NCBI GenBank assembly: GCA_022013635.1 | Contig: JAKLPX010000036.1 | Coordinates: 1-9,781, forward strand | Origin: Candidatus Delongbacteria bacterium | Lineage (GTDB): Bacteria > UBA4055 | DNA: 9,781 bases | Direction: 5' to 3' | Part shown: positions 1 to 6,179 of the stretch, piece after piece | Layout: each line of letters starts with the position of its first letter | Position numbering within the stretch: position 1 is the first letter of the stretch | Position numbers and translations under genes: made by a program | Notes under the pieces: model-generated | Seen by the model: only the letters and a program-made list of their open reading frames with translations | The model's database searches: none | Told to the model about the DNA's origin: nothing

Positions 1-208
1 CAGCAGTTCCGCTGTATCCTTTCTTTTCCGCGAATGAAAAATATGAATGATATCCGAATATATTTCTTAATTCATCAGTCAACTGATCGTTCTGAAGTTT
101 TGTTTCCTGCAGGAAGAGGATATCCGGAGATTCATATTCGATCCAATCGAAAAAACTTTTTTTCGCCGCCGCTCTGAGACCATTAATGTTCCATGAATAA
201 ATTTTCAT
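1..208 (-). CDS. xth: Exodeoxyribonuclease III / AP endonuclease, 5' part (cut by window start)
   Basis: This is the first 69 codons of an exonuclease III (EEP superfamily) gene. The enzyme cuts DNA at abasic sites in base-excision repair and has 3'-5' exonuclease and 3'-phosphatase activity. The translation starts MKIYSWNINGLRAA, with the family's WNxNGLRA motif and Asn7 as the substrate-contacting Asn. It continues with PDILFLQETK at 29-38, where Glu35 is the expected metal ligand, and KKGYSGTA at 62-69. The gene runs off the window before the remaining catalytic residues (the Tyr, the DxN pair and the final DH), so intactness cannot be judged. The ATG at 206-208 is supported by the first family motif starting at residue 5 and by a GGAG Shine-Dalgarno (complement of 216-219) 7 bases upstream. 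It is divergent from the RAM-domain gene. Confidence 0.93.
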   Translation of the reverse strand, partial: MKIYSWNINGLRAAAKKSFFDWIEYESPDILFLQETKLQNDQLTDELRNIFGYHSYFSFAEKKGYSGTA

Positions 209-237
209 AATCTGACTCCGTTTTGTGAATATCATTA

Positions 238-267
238 ATAATAAGCTTTATCGAACTGTTTTATCAA
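238..267 (-). promoter_or_regulatory. Predicted sigma70-type promoter for the exonuclease III gene
   Basis: On the minus strand a -35 TTGATA (complement of 262-267) is followed by an 18-base spacer and a -10 TATTAT (complement of 238-243). A transcript would start near 231, giving a leader of about 23 bases that contains the GGAG site at 216-219. The match is good but made by eye, in A+T-rich DNA where chance matches are common. Confidence 0.5.
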
Positions 268-279
268 GGAAAAAAGTAT

Positions 280-308
280 TTGACATATAACATTGTTTTG
301 TATATTAT
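280..308 (+). promoter_or_regulatory. Predicted sigma70-type promoter for the RAM-domain gene
   Basis: A perfect -35 TTGACA (280-285), a 17-base spacer and a -10 TATTAT (303-308) precede the AAAGGAGG Shine-Dalgarno at 328-335. Transcription would start near 315. The TTG at 280 that could extend the reading frame upstream is part of this -35 box, which supports the downstream ATG at 343 as the true start. The -35 boxes of this promoter and the divergent exonuclease III promoter are only 12 bases apart. Confidence 0.65.
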
Positions 309-342
309 TCTATCCAACCAAATAATAAAAGGAGGAAGTATT

Positions 343-573
343 ATGACAGGCGCTTATTTATTGATCAACACTCAATCGGGAAAAGACATGGATGCCTTAG
401 CAAAACTGAAAAAAATTAAAGGTGTTTCTCAGGCTCACATCTGCACAGGTCTTCACGATATAATCTGCTACATCGAAGAAAAAGATCTTAAAACTATGGG
501 GCACATCATCCTCGACAAAGTAAGAAAGATTGACGGAGTTACAAAAACCGTTACCTGCATCTCAGTATCTTAA
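343..573 (+). CDS. Stand-alone Lrp/AsnC ligand-binding (RAM) domain protein
   Basis: A 76-residue protein consisting of a single Lrp/AsnC effector-binding domain (ferredoxin-like RAM fold) with no DNA-binding helix-turn-helix. The pattern is typical of the family: an opening strand GAYLLINT, a helix rich in Lys/Leu, GVSQAHICTGLHDI around residues 29-42 (the family's G-x-x-D segment) and a closing IDGVTKTVTCI strand. In full-length Lrp proteins this domain binds amino acids and drives oligomerisation. Solo copies may act as small-molecule sensors or partners of other regulators, but their roles are mostly unknown. The ATG at 343 is chosen because AAAGGAGG lies 7 bases upstream and the alternative TTG at 280 is inside the -35 box. 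It converges on the EamA transporter gene, and the two stop codons overlap in TTAA at 570-573. Confidence 0.85.
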   Translation: MTGAYLLINTQSGKDMDALAKLKKIKGVSQAHICTGLHDIICYIEEKDLKTMGHIILDKVRKIDGVTKTVTCISVS

Positions 574-1433
574 ACATTTTTCTTACCGTAACTGACAAGA
601 ATAATTCCCGATAGGATCAGGATTATTCCGGCAGCAGTCTGACAGCCGAAAGGATCGGAAAGAATAATTACGGCTAAAATAACTGTAAAAATCGGCTCCA
701 GCATATATGCCAGCGCGGCTATTGTTGGGGCTATTTTTTTCTGAACATAGAATTGAAGTGAGAATGGAATAAAAGTGGCGAAAACAGCCAGAAAAATCAG
801 GTATGATGCCATTTTGATTTGGGTAACCGCATCAAAATTCGGCACAATGTTAAAATATTTAATTTCAATACCCATATACGCCAAACCTATGAGTCCGCTG
901 ATTATAAACTGAACAAATAGAAGAGAAAAAATATTCTCCTGTTTAGTGTAGTGACTGATAAAAAATATCTGGAAAGCAAATGTAACACCGCAGCCCAATG
1001 TATAGATATCGCCCTTATTAAACGACAGTGAATTTAAATCGCTGACCGAAAGCAAAAACACTCCGATAAAAGCGATTGTTACGCTCAAAATAACCTTAGA
1101 AGTTATCCTTTTCCGCCAAATAACCAGCTCAATAAACGGAAGAAAAAGAATATAAGTAGCTGTTATAAATCCTGAATTTGAAGCGGTTGTGTATTGAAGT
1201 CCGATTACCTGCAAAAGCATTGAAATACCGTTTATCAGACCGATTATGCTTCCTCTGTAAATTACATTATTTGATAATTTAATTTTTTTCCTGAAAATAA
1301 TTCCGAAAATAATTCCAGCGATTAAAAATCTTGTGGAAATTAAAAAAGATACCGAAAATGTTTCAAGCAGAATTTTTCCGAAAATGAATGTACTCGCCCA
1401 AAGAAGATTTATTATTATAAGGATGAATATCAT
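570..1433 (-). CDS. EamA/DMT-superfamily transporter
   Basis: A 287-residue, very hydrophobic inner-membrane protein with about ten transmembrane helices arranged as two EamA repeats, the usual size for drug/metabolite transporter (DMT) family permeases. The first helix carries LLWASTFIFGK (family N-W-x-S-x-F/G-K pattern). The first repeat has GLQYTTASNSGFITATY, closely matching the EamA consensus for helices 3-4, and the second repeat ends with LEPIFTVILAVIIL (family LEP-hPh-motif). Substrates in this family include amino acids, nucleotides and other metabolites and cannot be predicted here. The ATG at 1431-1433 is preferred over a TTG at 1470-1472 because GGAG (complement of 1439-1442) lies 5 bases upstream and the protein then begins at helix 1. 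A weak promoter candidate on the minus strand is TTGATA (complement of 1501-1506), an 18-base spacer and TAGCAT (complement of 1477-1482). It converges with the RAM-domain gene, a neighbour type often found near amino-acid exporters. Confidence 0.88.
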   Translation of the reverse strand: MIFILIIINLLWASTFIFGKILLETFSVSFLISTRFLIAGIIFGIIFRKKIKLSNNVIYRGSIIGLINGISMLLQVIGLQYTTASNSGFITATYILFLPFIELVIWRKRITSKVILSVTIAFIGVFLLSVSDLNSLSFNKGDIYTLGCGVTFAFQIFFISHYTKQENIFSLLFVQFIISGLIGLAYMGIEIKYFNIVPNFDAVTQIKMASYLIFLAVFATFIPFSLQFYVQKKIAPTIAALAYMLEPIFTVILAVIILSDPFGCQTAAGIILILSGIILVSYGKKNV

Positions 1434-1614
1434 TTTTACTCCGAGTTCTATACAATTCAAAACAGCCGACAAATTTATGCTATTTCGAAATATATAGCAA
1501 TATCAATTAATTTTATGAACAAAAATAATAATATCCTGATCCGGTAATATCTTTGAAGTTTCAGGCATATTCGGAAAGAAAAATATTCATCACTAAAGAT
1601 TATAGAGTTTTTCA

Positions 1615-1643
1615 TTGTTTGAGAAACAGTTTAAGGTTATCTT
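1615..1643 (+). promoter_or_regulatory. Weak candidate promoter for dnaB
   Basis: TTGTTT (1615-1620), a 17-base spacer and TATCTT (1638-1643) are the best-placed boxes before the CGGAG ribosome site at 1671-1675. The -35 overlaps a small perfect dyad, TGTTT-GAG-AAACA (1616-1628). Both matches are imperfect. The rest of the 1434-1680 spacer shows no gene or clear structure. Confidence 0.25.
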
Positions 1644-1680
1644 TACCGTCCCATTGTCGCAATGTTAAAACGGAGTAAAA

Positions 1681-3048
1681 ATGACCGACGATCTCAAAAA
1701 AATTCCGCCTCATGATTTAGAAATAGAAAAAGCGTTGTTATGCTGTATTATGATGGACGAGGACTGGGGCGAAAAGTTAACGGATATTGACTTAAAGGAA
1801 GAATATTTTTATTCCAAGCAGCATCAATATATTTATGAAGCCGTTACCCATATAGTTTACGAAGGAGACAAAGTTGATTTATTGAGCTTAAAAGACTATC
1901 TGCATAAATCCGGAAAATTGTCGGAAGCCGGTGGAGCGGCATATTTGGGAGAAGTACTTGACGCCGTTTCAACCAGCGCGAATATCAGGCATTACGCAAA
2001 AATTATAGAAGACAAATACCTTCTCAGATCTTTAATAAACATCAGCACAGAATCAATCACAGCCGCTTTCAGAGAAGAAAAAGACGCTTTTCATCTTTTG
2101 GATAAATTGAACGGCGATATATTTTCGTTGGCAGAAAATAAAAAGAGGAATATTCCTCAACCTTTGGAGAAAGTAGTTCTCGACACATTCGGGCAGATAG
2201 AGGAATGGTCTCAAAAAAAGGGAGAGCTTTCCGGAATTACTTCGGGCTATCACGAGCTTGATAATTACACGGCGGGATGGCAAAACAGCAATCTCATCGT
2301 GCTTGCGGCAAGACCGAGTATGGGAAAAACACAGTTAGCGCTGAATTTCGCGGTTAATGCCGCAAAATCCGAAGAAAGAACATCTGTTGCCGTTTTCAGC
2401 ATAGAGATGGGCAGAAAAGAACTTGCGATGAGGCTGTTGTCAATGGTGTCGAATGTCAGCTTAAGAAAACTCAGGACTGGAAATCTCGCCGACAACGAAT
2501 GGACATCTCTCGGCTTGGGGATGGGAGAATTAGGCGCATTACCGGTTTACATAGACGATTCGTCTTCGTTAAATGTACTGGAACTCCGAACAAAAGCGAG
2601 AAGATTGAAAAAGGATAAAAACATAGGTTTTATTATAATTGACTACATCGGACTTATGGAAACCGAAAGCAATATTGAAAGGCACGAAGGAATTTCCAGA
2701 ATTTCAAGGTCGTTAAAAGGTTTATCGAAGGAACTGGACATTCCGATCATGGTACTGTCCCAGTTAAACAGAGAGGTTGATAAAAGGCAGGATAAAAAAC
2801 CTATACTATCCGATTTAAGAGAGTCCGGAGCTATTGAACAGGACGCTGATTTGGTATTATTTATTCTCAGACCGGAATTATACGGAATAAAAGATCAGAA
2901 CGGAAAAGATCAGGAAGGGCTGGCAGAAGTAATTATCGGGAAGCAGAGAAGCGGTCCAACCGGTTCTGTTTTCCTTCATTTCGATAAAAAATATCTTAAA
3001 TTTGAAGAAAATATTGACAGATTTGCCGGAAACCGGTACGATTTATAA
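1681..3048 (+). CDS. dnaB: Replicative DNA helicase DnaB
   Basis: A 455-residue hexameric 5'-3' helicase that unwinds DNA at the replication fork and interacts with primase. The N-terminal DnaB_N helical domain spans about 8-110 (PPHDLEIEKALL opening). A linker helix follows, and the RecA-like ATPase core runs from about 180. Walker A is ARPSMGKT (210-217, Lys216 and Thr217). The catalytic Glu is E242 in FSIEM. Walker B is IIIDYIGLM (Asp321), a small variant of the common DYLQL. The LSQLNREVDKR segment (359-369) precedes SDLRESGAIEQDAD, and the C-terminal LRPELYG and KQRSGPTG (421-428) supply the expected arginine and lysine contacts. Length is normal and there is no intein. The ATG has CGGAG 5 bases upstream. 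It is first in a run with the YihY-like gene, 25 bases downstream. The common rpsF-rpsR-rplI neighbourhood is absent here. Confidence 0.96.
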   Translation: MTDDLKKIPPHDLEIEKALLCCIMMDEDWGEKLTDIDLKEEYFYSKQHQYIYEAVTHIVYEGDKVDLLSLKDYLHKSGKLSEAGGAAYLGEVLDAVSTSANIRHYAKIIEDKYLLRSLINISTESITAAFREEKDAFHLLDKLNGDIFSLAENKKRNIPQPLEKVVLDTFGQIEEWSQKKGELSGITSGYHELDNYTAGWQNSNLIVLAARPSMGKTQLALNFAVNAAKSEERTSVAVFSIEMGRKELAMRLLSMVSNVSLRKLRTGNLADNEWTSLGLGMGELGALPVYIDDSSSLNVLELRTKARRLKKDKNIGFIIIDYIGLMETESNIERHEGISRISRSLKGLSKELDIPIMVLSQLNREVDKRQDKKPILSDLRESGAIEQDADLVLFILRPELYGIKDQNGKDQEGLAEVIIGKQRSGPTGSVFLHFDKKYLKFEENIDRFAGNRYDL

Positions 3049-3073
3049 TTAATTATAGAAAAGAGTTGAAATT

Positions 3074-4390
3074 ATGACTTTAAAAGAAAAAATAGAAAGA
3101 ATCAGAAAATTTTTAACCCATGATCTTTGGTTTATAGAGATTGAAGAAAGCGTGTCGGGGTTGAGAAAATTCTTATTGAAGGAACTTCAGATGATGGTGT
3201 TGGTGGTAAAATCATCTGAGAAGAATTTTTTATTCAGCAGAGCCTCATCTCTGGCGTTCACGACGCTGTTATCTTTAATTCCCGTGCTGGCAATAATGTT
3301 CATGTTCTTCAAGGCATTTGGGGGAGAACTAGTTGAAACGAAGATCAAACCGATGATCTATGATTCTTTGGCAGCAGGTATGGGTGACAAGATTACGGGC
3401 TACATTGATTCATTTCTCGGATCGGCGACAGTTGACACTTTGGGAAGCATAGGCTTTATATTTCTTCTGGCCGCGGTTTATTCGATACTGTCTTCAATAG
3501 AGTCGTCATTTAACGAAATATGGCAGGTTGGTAAAAACAGGTCGCCGATTGAAATGCTGAAAACTTATCTGACAATAGTATTTATATCTCCCATTCTGTT
3601 AGTGGTGTCTCTCTGGCTTGCATCAAGACTCGAATTTATTATGAATATCGGAGATAGTTTTTGGAGCGGATTTTCAAGCTTCATGCTGTTCCAGTTAACG
3701 CCGTACATTCTGGTGGCGCTATTGTTTCTGTTCCTGATTGTTATTATGCCTAATACGAGCGTAAAAGCGTCAAACGCAATTGTCGGCGCTTTGTTCGGCG
3801 CTTTATCATATACCATTTTAAAAGGTATTTTTATTTATTACACTAAACTTGCCGTAAGTTATAATGTCATATACGGTTCTGTTGCAATTTTACCGTTTTT
3901 TATGCTTTGGATTTATTTTTCATGGGTAGTAGTTTTGTTGAGCGTCGAAATCGTCTATGTAAGGCAAAATGTTCATAATTTAAAACATCTTGAGCAGAAT
4001 ATTCTGTCCAACAGGATTGATAAGATAAGAATTGCTTTGATGATAATAATTAAAATAGCGAAAAATTTTATTGCGGGAAAAGAGCAGTCCTCACAGCTTG
4101 AAATCAGCGAAGAATTAGATATTCCGATAAAAGATATCAATGAATGTCTGTCAAATCTCGAAAAAAACGGAATAATAGTTGAGATTGCCAAAAAACCGGA
4201 CTCATATACATTGAATCTTCCTTTGAACAAACTAACTGTCGGAAAAATCTCCGATTCGGTTGATAAGATGTTTATTGAGAATAAAAATTTTAAGAGTGAA
4301 ACAAATTTTCACGAAATATCGAAGATAATATCCGATAACGAAATTATCAGCGGCAAAGATGATCTGATAGCCTCGTTATTCGAACAATGA
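3074..4390 (+). CDS. YihY/BrkB-family inner-membrane protein with C-terminal winged-helix-like tail
   Basis: A 438-residue integral membrane protein of the YihY/virulence factor BrkB family, once wrongly named ribonuclease BN. The cellular role is unresolved. Family signatures are RASSLAFTTLLSLIPVLAI (56-74), the FNEIWQV segment (146-152), MPNTSVKAS (225-233) and YGSVAILPFFMLWIYFSW (267-284). About six hydrophobic helices lie between 58 and 295. A charged segment of about 50 residues precedes the first helix. After the membrane part a soluble region (about 300-438) contains EISEELDIPIKDINECLSNLEKNGIIVE (343-370 in part), which has the helix-turn-helix-wing rhythm of a winged helix and is also seen in longer YihY proteins. 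A weak GAG Shine-Dalgarno at 3063-3065 precedes the ATG. The stop overlaps the next start (ATGA, 4387-4390), indicating translational coupling with the MBL-fold gene. Confidence 0.9.
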   Translation: MTLKEKIERIRKFLTHDLWFIEIEESVSGLRKFLLKELQMMVLVVKSSEKNFLFSRASSLAFTTLLSLIPVLAIMFMFFKAFGGELVETKIKPMIYDSLAAGMGDKITGYIDSFLGSATVDTLGSIGFIFLLAAVYSILSSIESSFNEIWQVGKNRSPIEMLKTYLTIVFISPILLVVSLWLASRLEFIMNIGDSFWSGFSSFMLFQLTPYILVALLFLFLIVIMPNTSVKASNAIVGALFGALSYTILKGIFIYYTKLAVSYNVIYGSVAILPFFMLWIYFSWVVVLLSVEIVYVRQNVHNLKHLEQNILSNRIDKIRIALMIIIKIAKNFIAGKEQSSQLEISEELDIPIKDINECLSNLEKNGIIVEIAKKPDSYTLNLPLNKLTVGKISDSVDKMFIENKNFKSETNFHEISKIISDNEIISGKDDLIASLFEQ

Positions 4391-5448
4391 ATAAGTTTAA
4401 ATTATTTGTTTTAACCTTTTTGCTGTTCTTCGTATCTTGCGAAGATAGGATATTTCTTGAGAAAACTCCCGACATTATCTGCAGAGACGGGAAGTATATT
4501 TTAGATCCGGCTGGATACGGCTATGATAAAGTCATTCTTTCGAAGGACGGAAAGAACATTGAATTAACATCATGCAGGGAAAACCAAGCCGGTTTGATCA
4601 TTTTTAATAACGGGGAAAAAGGATACTATGATTTTTATCTCGTAAACGATAACGATACTGTTGTTGCAAAACAGACCTATATCGGAAAATGCGACCTGAA
4701 AGTTTTTAAGGTAACCGTATTGGATGTGAGCCAGGGCGATAGTTTTATCATCGAGCCTCCGTACGAAAAACCTTCGGTAATGGATGGTGGTTACGGCTCT
4801 TCGGGTGAGTATTTTTGGCAGGACGGCGGAAGCAAAACGCTGGTAAATCACTTGATAGAGGAAAATATTTTTGATATAAAATACATTATTGAAACTCATC
4901 ATGATATAGATCACTATGGCGGACTTTACGATATTAAAGATGATGAAAGTTTTAATTATGAAAGCTATCTTACTTACGAAAGCGACCTTCCGGATTACGG
5001 AGATACTTTATTTTTTTCAAATGAGGTTAAAGGAGTGCTTCTTCATTATGGAGAGATAATCGAAAAAGCTGAAACCTGTGAAAACGATAAATCAATAGCG
5101 ATAAAATTAATTTATAAAGATTTTGAAATGATATTTACCGGAGATATTGAGGAAACTGCGGAGGGAATGATTCTTTCGAGAGGTCTATTAAATGCGGAAG
5201 AAGATTATGAGGTTTTAAAAGTGGCGCATCACGGGAGTTCATCGAGCTCTTCTGCCGAATTTTTAAATGCGGTTATGCCTTTATATTCAATTATTTCTGT
5301 CGGAACAGGCAATGATTATGGACATCCGGCAACAGAAGTTCTTGACAGGTTGAAAGTGATCGAGTCTGATATACTCAGAACTGATCTGAATTCTACAATT
5401 GAAATTTTTACAGACGGGTATTCTTTTCAGATGGTTTATAGAAAATAA
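4387..5448 (+). CDS. ComEC-like metallo-beta-lactamase-fold lipoprotein
   Basis: A 353-residue predicted lipoprotein whose C-terminal 250 residues match the soluble metallo-beta-lactamase domain of ComEC/Rec2 DNA-uptake proteins. Residues 1-18 form a signal peptide ending FFVSC, with Cys18 as the lipidation site. Residues 25-105 form a beta-rich, Ig-like region of unknown role. MBL motifs follow in order: LDVSQGDS (112-119), DGG (133-135), THHDIDHYGG (170-179), TGDIEE (251-256), AHHGS (280-284) and YGHPATEVLDRL (311-322), with a closing RTDLNSTIEI. The metal motif reads H-H-D-I-D-H, so Asp173 stands where the textbook HxHxDH has its second His; to my knowledge Asp variants occur in ComEC-like MBL domains, so activity is not excluded. 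In ComEC this domain is proposed to be a nuclease acting outside the inner membrane. No ComEC channel is fused here. It is last in the dnaB run. Confidence 0.85.
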   Translation: MNKFKLFVLTFLLFFVSCEDRIFLEKTPDIICRDGKYILDPAGYGYDKVILSKDGKNIELTSCRENQAGLIIFNNGEKGYYDFYLVNDNDTVVAKQTYIGKCDLKVFKVTVLDVSQGDSFIIEPPYEKPSVMDGGYGSSGEYFWQDGGSKTLVNHLIEENIFDIKYIIETHHDIDHYGGLYDIKDDESFNYESYLTYESDLPDYGDTLFFSNEVKGVLLHYGEIIEKAETCENDKSIAIKLIYKDFEMIFTGDIEETAEGMILSRGLLNAEEDYEVLKVAHHGSSSSSSAEFLNAVMPLYSIISVGTGNDYGHPATEVLDRLKVIESDILRTDLNSTIEIFTDGYSFQMVYRK

Positions 5449-5454
5449 GGATAT

Positions 5455-5576
5455 AATCATCCTGAATTTTTCGAAAATAAAACTCTGCCAGTATTAATTG
5501 ATTGCTGATTTGGAGATGACACGGAATAGCCGGTAAAAATGGTAAGAGTTTTTTTTCTCTAAAACACAGGATGATT
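5455..5576. repeat. 122-base imperfect inverted repeat in a convergent intergenic spacer
   Basis: Perfect 10-base outer arms, AATCATCCTG (5455-5464) and CAGGATGATT (5567-5576), enclose further complementary blocks in matching order. These are TTTT (5467-5470) with AAAA (5561-5564), AAAA (5474-5477) with TTTT (5553-5556), AAAACTCT (5479-5486) with AGAGTTTT (5545-5552), and GCCA (5487-5490) with TGGT (5540-5543) across one bulged A. The middle (5491-5539) can pair partly, for example ATTG and CTG with GC-rich AATAGCCGGT. The whole spacer could fold as one long irregular rod in either strand. No coding frame is apparent. Confidence 0.6.
5479..5556. terminator. Probable bidirectional terminator between the MBL lipoprotein and RapZ-like genes
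   Basis: The stem AAAACTCTGCCA / TGGTAAGAGTTTT is followed on the plus strand by eight T residues (5549-5556) and on the minus strand by a TTTTATTTT run. It lies about 30 bases after the lipoprotein stop and about 50 after the RapZ-like stop, as expected for convergent genes. The apical loop of about 49 bases is long for an intrinsic terminator unless it folds further, so this is a moderate call. Confidence 0.45.
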
Positions 5577-5605
5577 TTTATTTCACCGCCCGACTCAATA
5601 AACTT

Positions 5606-6034
5606 CTAAATTTCGGTATGTTCAACAGATATGTAATATCCTTTGGATTCCATGATTTTTTTGAATTCTTCGGCGCAATAAACCGAACGATGCCTTCCTC
5701 CGGTGCACCCGAAACTTACCTGAAGATTAACAAAATTTATATCAATATAAGATTTGGCAGCTTTTTCTACCATTCTCACACAATCTTCAATAAAGCATTT
5801 TACAGAACGAAAATCGCCAAAAAATTCTGAAATTTCATGATCAAGACCAGTAAATTTCCTCAGCGAAAGGTTGTGATGAGGATTCGGCAAAAATCTGCAG
5901 TCGAAAACAAAACCGCCACCGTCCTCGTATTCATTTTCGGGAATTCCGCTTATCTGAAAACCGAAAGAATAAACTGATATCTTAAGGGATTTAATTGTAT
6001 CGTCCGGTTTTTGAAATGAACATTCTGTTGACAT
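5606..6034 (-). CDS. Stand-alone RapZ C-terminal-domain protein
   Basis: A 142-residue protein that matches only the C-terminal half of RapZ/YvcJ (about 285-295 residues). The N-terminal P-loop kinase-like domain is absent, and a promoter, ribosome site and normal start lie directly in front of it, so this does not look like a broken full-length gene. Family motifs are VYSFGFQISGIPE (21-33), FDCRFLPNPHH (44-54), FTGLDHEISEFF (61-72) and the hallmark FGCTGGRHRSVYCAEEF (108-124) with Cys110. In E. coli RapZ this half binds the sRNAs GlmY/GlmZ and controls GlmS; related domains in other phyla are uncharacterised. The C-terminus ends EHTEI, without the basic Lys/Arg tail that E. coli RapZ uses for RNA binding, so an sRNA-adapter role should not be assumed. 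The ATG at 6032-6034 has GGGGAG (complement of 6040-6045) 5 bases upstream. Confidence 0.85.
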   Translation of the reverse strand: MSTECSFQKPDDTIKSLKISVYSFGFQISGIPENEYEDGGGFVFDCRFLPNPHHNLSLRKFTGLDHEISEFFGDFRSVKCFIEDCVRMVEKAAKSYIDINFVNLQVSFGCTGGRHRSVYCAEEFKKIMESKGYYISVEHTEI

Positions 6035-6051
6035 GGCGGCTCCCCAATTAA

Positions 6052-6057
6052 ATTATA
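6052..6057 (-). promoter_or_regulatory. Predicted -10 box for the RapZ-like gene
   Basis: The complement of 6052-6057 is a perfect TATAAT preceded by TG. A start near 6045 would give a very short leader just covering the GGGGAG site. No good -35 box is visible 16-18 bases upstream on that strand, so the promoter may need an activator or an extended -10 contact. Confidence 0.4.
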
Positions 6058-6092
6058 CATTCAAACTACAAGTCGGAAATGTAAGAATTATT

Positions 6093-6112
6093 TTCTTATA
6101 AATCTATAAGAA
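6093..6112. promoter_or_regulatory. Perfect 8-4-8 palindrome, operator candidate between rapZ-like and nadE genes
   Basis: TTCTTATA (6093-6100), AATC, TATAAGAA (6105-6112) form a perfect 20-base dyad. Immediately downstream and overlapping it is a second dyad, AGAATT-GAC-AATTCT (6109-6123), whose centre contains TTGACA. The AAGAAT / ATTCTT core recurs at 6083-6088, 6108-6113 and 6125-6130. Size and position suit a dimeric repressor acting on both divergent genes. A hairpin without function cannot be excluded, since the DNA is A+T-rich. Confidence 0.4.
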
Positions 6113-6147
6113 TTGACAATTCTCATTCTTTAGCTTAACTTTATAAT
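6113..6147 (+). promoter_or_regulatory. Predicted promoter region for the nadE-gmhB-lptD run
   Basis: A perfect TTGACA (6113-6118) and a perfect TATAAT (6142-6147) are present but 23 bases apart, too far for one standard promoter. Either TATAAT works with a poor -35 (TTCTCA, 6120-6125, 16-base spacer), or TTGACA works with TAACTT (6136-6141, 17-base spacer). Starting from TATAAT the leader would be about 26 bases and would include GAGAGGA at 6164-6170. Confidence 0.45.
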
Positions 6148-6179
6148 AGTTACTGAATATAACGAGAGGAAAATATGAT

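Noticed and set aside
280..342. Upstream TTG extension of the RAM-domain protein by 21 residues
   Set aside because: The TTG is the first half of a perfect -35 TTGACA, the added residues do not fit the domain, and a strong AAAGGAGG precedes the ATG at 343.
1434..1472. TTG start adding 13 residues to the EamA transporter
   Set aside because: The ATG at 1431-1433 has a well-spaced GGAG site and begins directly at the first membrane helix; the extension contains that ribosome site.
1515..1547. Ten-codon ATG frame in the EamA/dnaB spacer as a leader peptide
   Set aside because: There is no Shine-Dalgarno, no adjacent attenuator-like hairpin and no unusual codon run.
3074..4390. Ribonuclease BN annotation for the YihY-like protein
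   Set aside because: The RNase BN name was attached to this membrane family in error; the sequence shows no nuclease motif.
4570..4914. 114-residue open frame on the minus strand inside the MBL lipoprotein gene
   Set aside because: It lies wholly antisense to a gene with clear motifs, has no recognisable domain and looks like a chance frame.
5455..5576. Reading the long inverted repeat as a MITE
   Set aside because: No target-site duplication flanks it and copy number cannot be seen from one window; it is kept as an open question only.
5618..5830. 70-residue plus-strand frame opposite the RapZ-like gene
   Set aside because: It is a shadow of the minus-strand gene, which has the hallmark GCTGGRHRSV motif and a good ribosome site.
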